From NCBI GenBank assembly GCA_964468815.1, contig CAYXWN010000057.1, positions 1 to 5,993 on the forward strand: a stretch of DNA of 5,993 bases, in the 5' to 3' direction. Made by a program: the position numbers and the translations under genes. The notes beneath the pieces were generated by a model. It was given only the letters and a program-made list of their open reading frames with translations, did no database searches and had not been told where the DNA came from. Shown here piece by piece: positions 5,318 to 5,993 of this stretch. The stretch comes from UMGS621 sp964468815 (GTDB taxonomy: Bacteria; Bacillota; Clostridia; Christensenellales; Borkfalkiaceae). Position 1 is the stretch's first letter; every line of letters starts with the position of its first letter.

Positions 5318-5418
5318 CAGTTAAATACAAAAAGACGACCGCTTTAACTAACGTTTTTGCGCGGTGTGGAGATATTTGCGACGCCGCGTCTTATGGTGGT
5401 CGAAAAGGATAGAATAAT
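5318..5418 (+). promoter_or_regulatory. Intercistronic spacer with competing hairpins
   Basis: This 101-base gap is the longest inside the operon. AGTTAAA (5319-5325) can pair with TTTAACT (5343-5349), or the first block can pair with TTTAAC just upstream; ACCGC (5338-5342) can pair with GCGGT (5361-5365). A T-run at 5354-5358 follows the first pairing loosely. No promoter was recognised. An mRNA processing or weak attenuation site is possible; the evidence is thin. Confidence 0.2.
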
Positions 5419-5829
5419 ATGGAAACACTCACGTTTTATCCCGAACACCCGTCGGATGAAAAAACACGTATCATAGCAACGACGGCAATGCCGCTTTTAG
5501 GAGGTAGCGCGCCTTTTGCGGCGAAAACGCTTTGCGACGAATTTCGTGCTGACGCAAATCGCTTTTACGAAAGGTATACGGATAAACGCTTTGAAGTGTC
5601 GGGAATCGCCAAAAAAATCGGACCGGATATTCACGGTAAACCGTCGATAGAACTTTCCGACGGCGTAAACGGACAAACTTACGCGCTCGTGATTTTTCCG
5701 ACGAAAGACCATTACGAAAAAGTGAGCGTAGGCGATTGCGTAACCGTGCGCGCAAACTATTTGGTTATGAGCAATCGTTACGGCGTGGTTATGAAATTCA
5801 GCGAACTGATTTCTGCTAATAAACGATAA
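5419..5829 (+). CDS. OB-fold (tRNA_anti-like) protein of unknown function
   Basis: This 136-residue protein has no signal peptide or membrane segment. Residues 48-132 look like an OB-fold of the tRNA_anti-like type: FYERYTDKRFEVSGIAKKIG at the first strands, PSIELSD (75-81), YALVIFP (88-94), then VSVGDCVTVRANYL (102-115) and YGVVMKFSELI. In such proteins the pattern 'changed expression, then VGD-x-V-x-V-x-G/N' marks the barrel; ligands may be nucleic acid or small molecules. Many relatives are exported or lipoproteins, whereas this copy appears cytoplasmic. AAGGA lies nine bases before the ATG. It is separated by a 101-base spacer from the flavin protein and followed 18 bases later by the aldo/keto reductase gene, with which it is probably co-transcribed. 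Its partner or substrate cannot be told from sequence. Confidence 0.65.
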   Translation: METLTFYPEHPSDEKTRIIATTAMPLLGGSAPFAAKTLCDEFRADANRFYERYTDKRFEVSGIAKKIGPDIHGKPSIELSDGVNGQTYALVIFPTKDHYEKVSVGDCVTVRANYLVMSNRYGVVMKFSELISANKR

Positions 5830-5847
5830 CGAAAAGGAGAAAACAAA

Positions 5848-5993
5848 ATGAAACGGCTTGATCGTTTGGGACTTGGTTGTATGGGAATGTCTTGCTATCG
5901 CAATCCCGAAAATTCGTTAAAAACTATTCGCTACGCGTTAGATAGCGGCGTTACGCTTTTGAATACGGGCGAGTTTTATAACGCAGGCGAAAG
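5848..5993 (+). CDS. Aldo/keto reductase, N-terminal part (3' end outside window)
   Basis: The first 48 residues are present. AAAAGGAG at 5832-5839 is eight bases before the ATG. LGLGCMGMS (7-15) is the conserved first strand of the aldo/keto reductase barrel and GVTLLNTGEFY (34-44) the second-strand active-site segment. The family reduces carbonyl compounds with NADPH in the cytoplasm. In this segment the catalytic tetrad normally has Asp followed five residues later by Tyr; here Tyr44 is kept, but the Asp is Asn39. Asn could lower activity or mark a subfamily with other chemistry. The remaining tetrad residues (Lys, His) lie beyond the window. It is the last visible gene of the MarR-led operon. 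Confidence 0.8.
   Translation, partial: MKRLDRLGLGCMGMSCYRNPENSLKTIRYALDSGVTLLNTGEFYNAGE

Noticed and set aside
5367..5414. Sixteen-codon frame starting GTG in the operon spacer
   Set aside because: It has no ribosome binding site, a Trp/Arg-heavy composition, and no sign of being a leader peptide.
5471..5755. Arginine-rich minus-strand frames inside the OB-fold gene
   Set aside because: They are antisense shadows of a well-conserved plus-strand gene, with unnatural composition and no ribosome binding site.

Overview
The window looks like a piece of a low-to-mid GC Bacillota genome, most likely a Clostridia-type anaerobe. The evidence is strong AGGAGG-type ribosome binding sites on nearly every gene, textbook sigma-A promoters (one a perfect TTGACA-17-TATAAT), TTG and GTG starts, and hairpin-plus-U-tract terminators. 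No rRNA, tRNA, CRISPR array or complete insertion sequence is visible. The species cannot be named from the sequence alone.

Positions 1-1100 look like the worn edge of an integrated mobile element. On the plus strand there is the end of a protein resembling sigma-70 region 4, then about 280 bases of non-coding, hairpin-rich DNA, then a ribosome binding site and start codon leading into only 15 codons. Head-on against these are two small minus-strand genes of unknown function (1084-776 and 770-585). The second appears to have lost its natural C-terminus at the same point, so two fragments seem to have been joined near position 615.

Positions 1100-3570 are AT-rich. They hold one large minus-strand gene (3121-1502) for a membrane-anchored zinc metallopeptidase (HETAH ... 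WLAEG). Its N-terminal half looks like a catalytically dead copy of the same fold. The gene has a clear promoter, a TTG start and a terminator. A 65-bp repeat containing that terminator also lies, in decayed form, just upstream of its promoter. A second terminator hairpin sits at the centre of a long imperfect inverted repeat (1170-1304). Between the peptidase and the next operon is a further minus-strand coding remnant (3563-3405), followed by a long terminator stem-loop.

Positions 3573-5993 are a plus-strand gene cluster, richer in GC and running off the window. It encodes a MarR-family repressor, a three-cysteine DUF5131 (phage Gp37/Gp68-like) protein, a small flavin split-barrel protein (pyridoxamine 5'-phosphate oxidase family), an OB-fold protein and the start of an aldo/keto reductase. 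The promoter carries two similar 16-bp direct repeats, one in the -35/-10 spacer and one at the transcription start, a good position for autorepression by the MarR protein. The content suggests a redox or stress-response operon, but the inducing signal and substrates are unknown.
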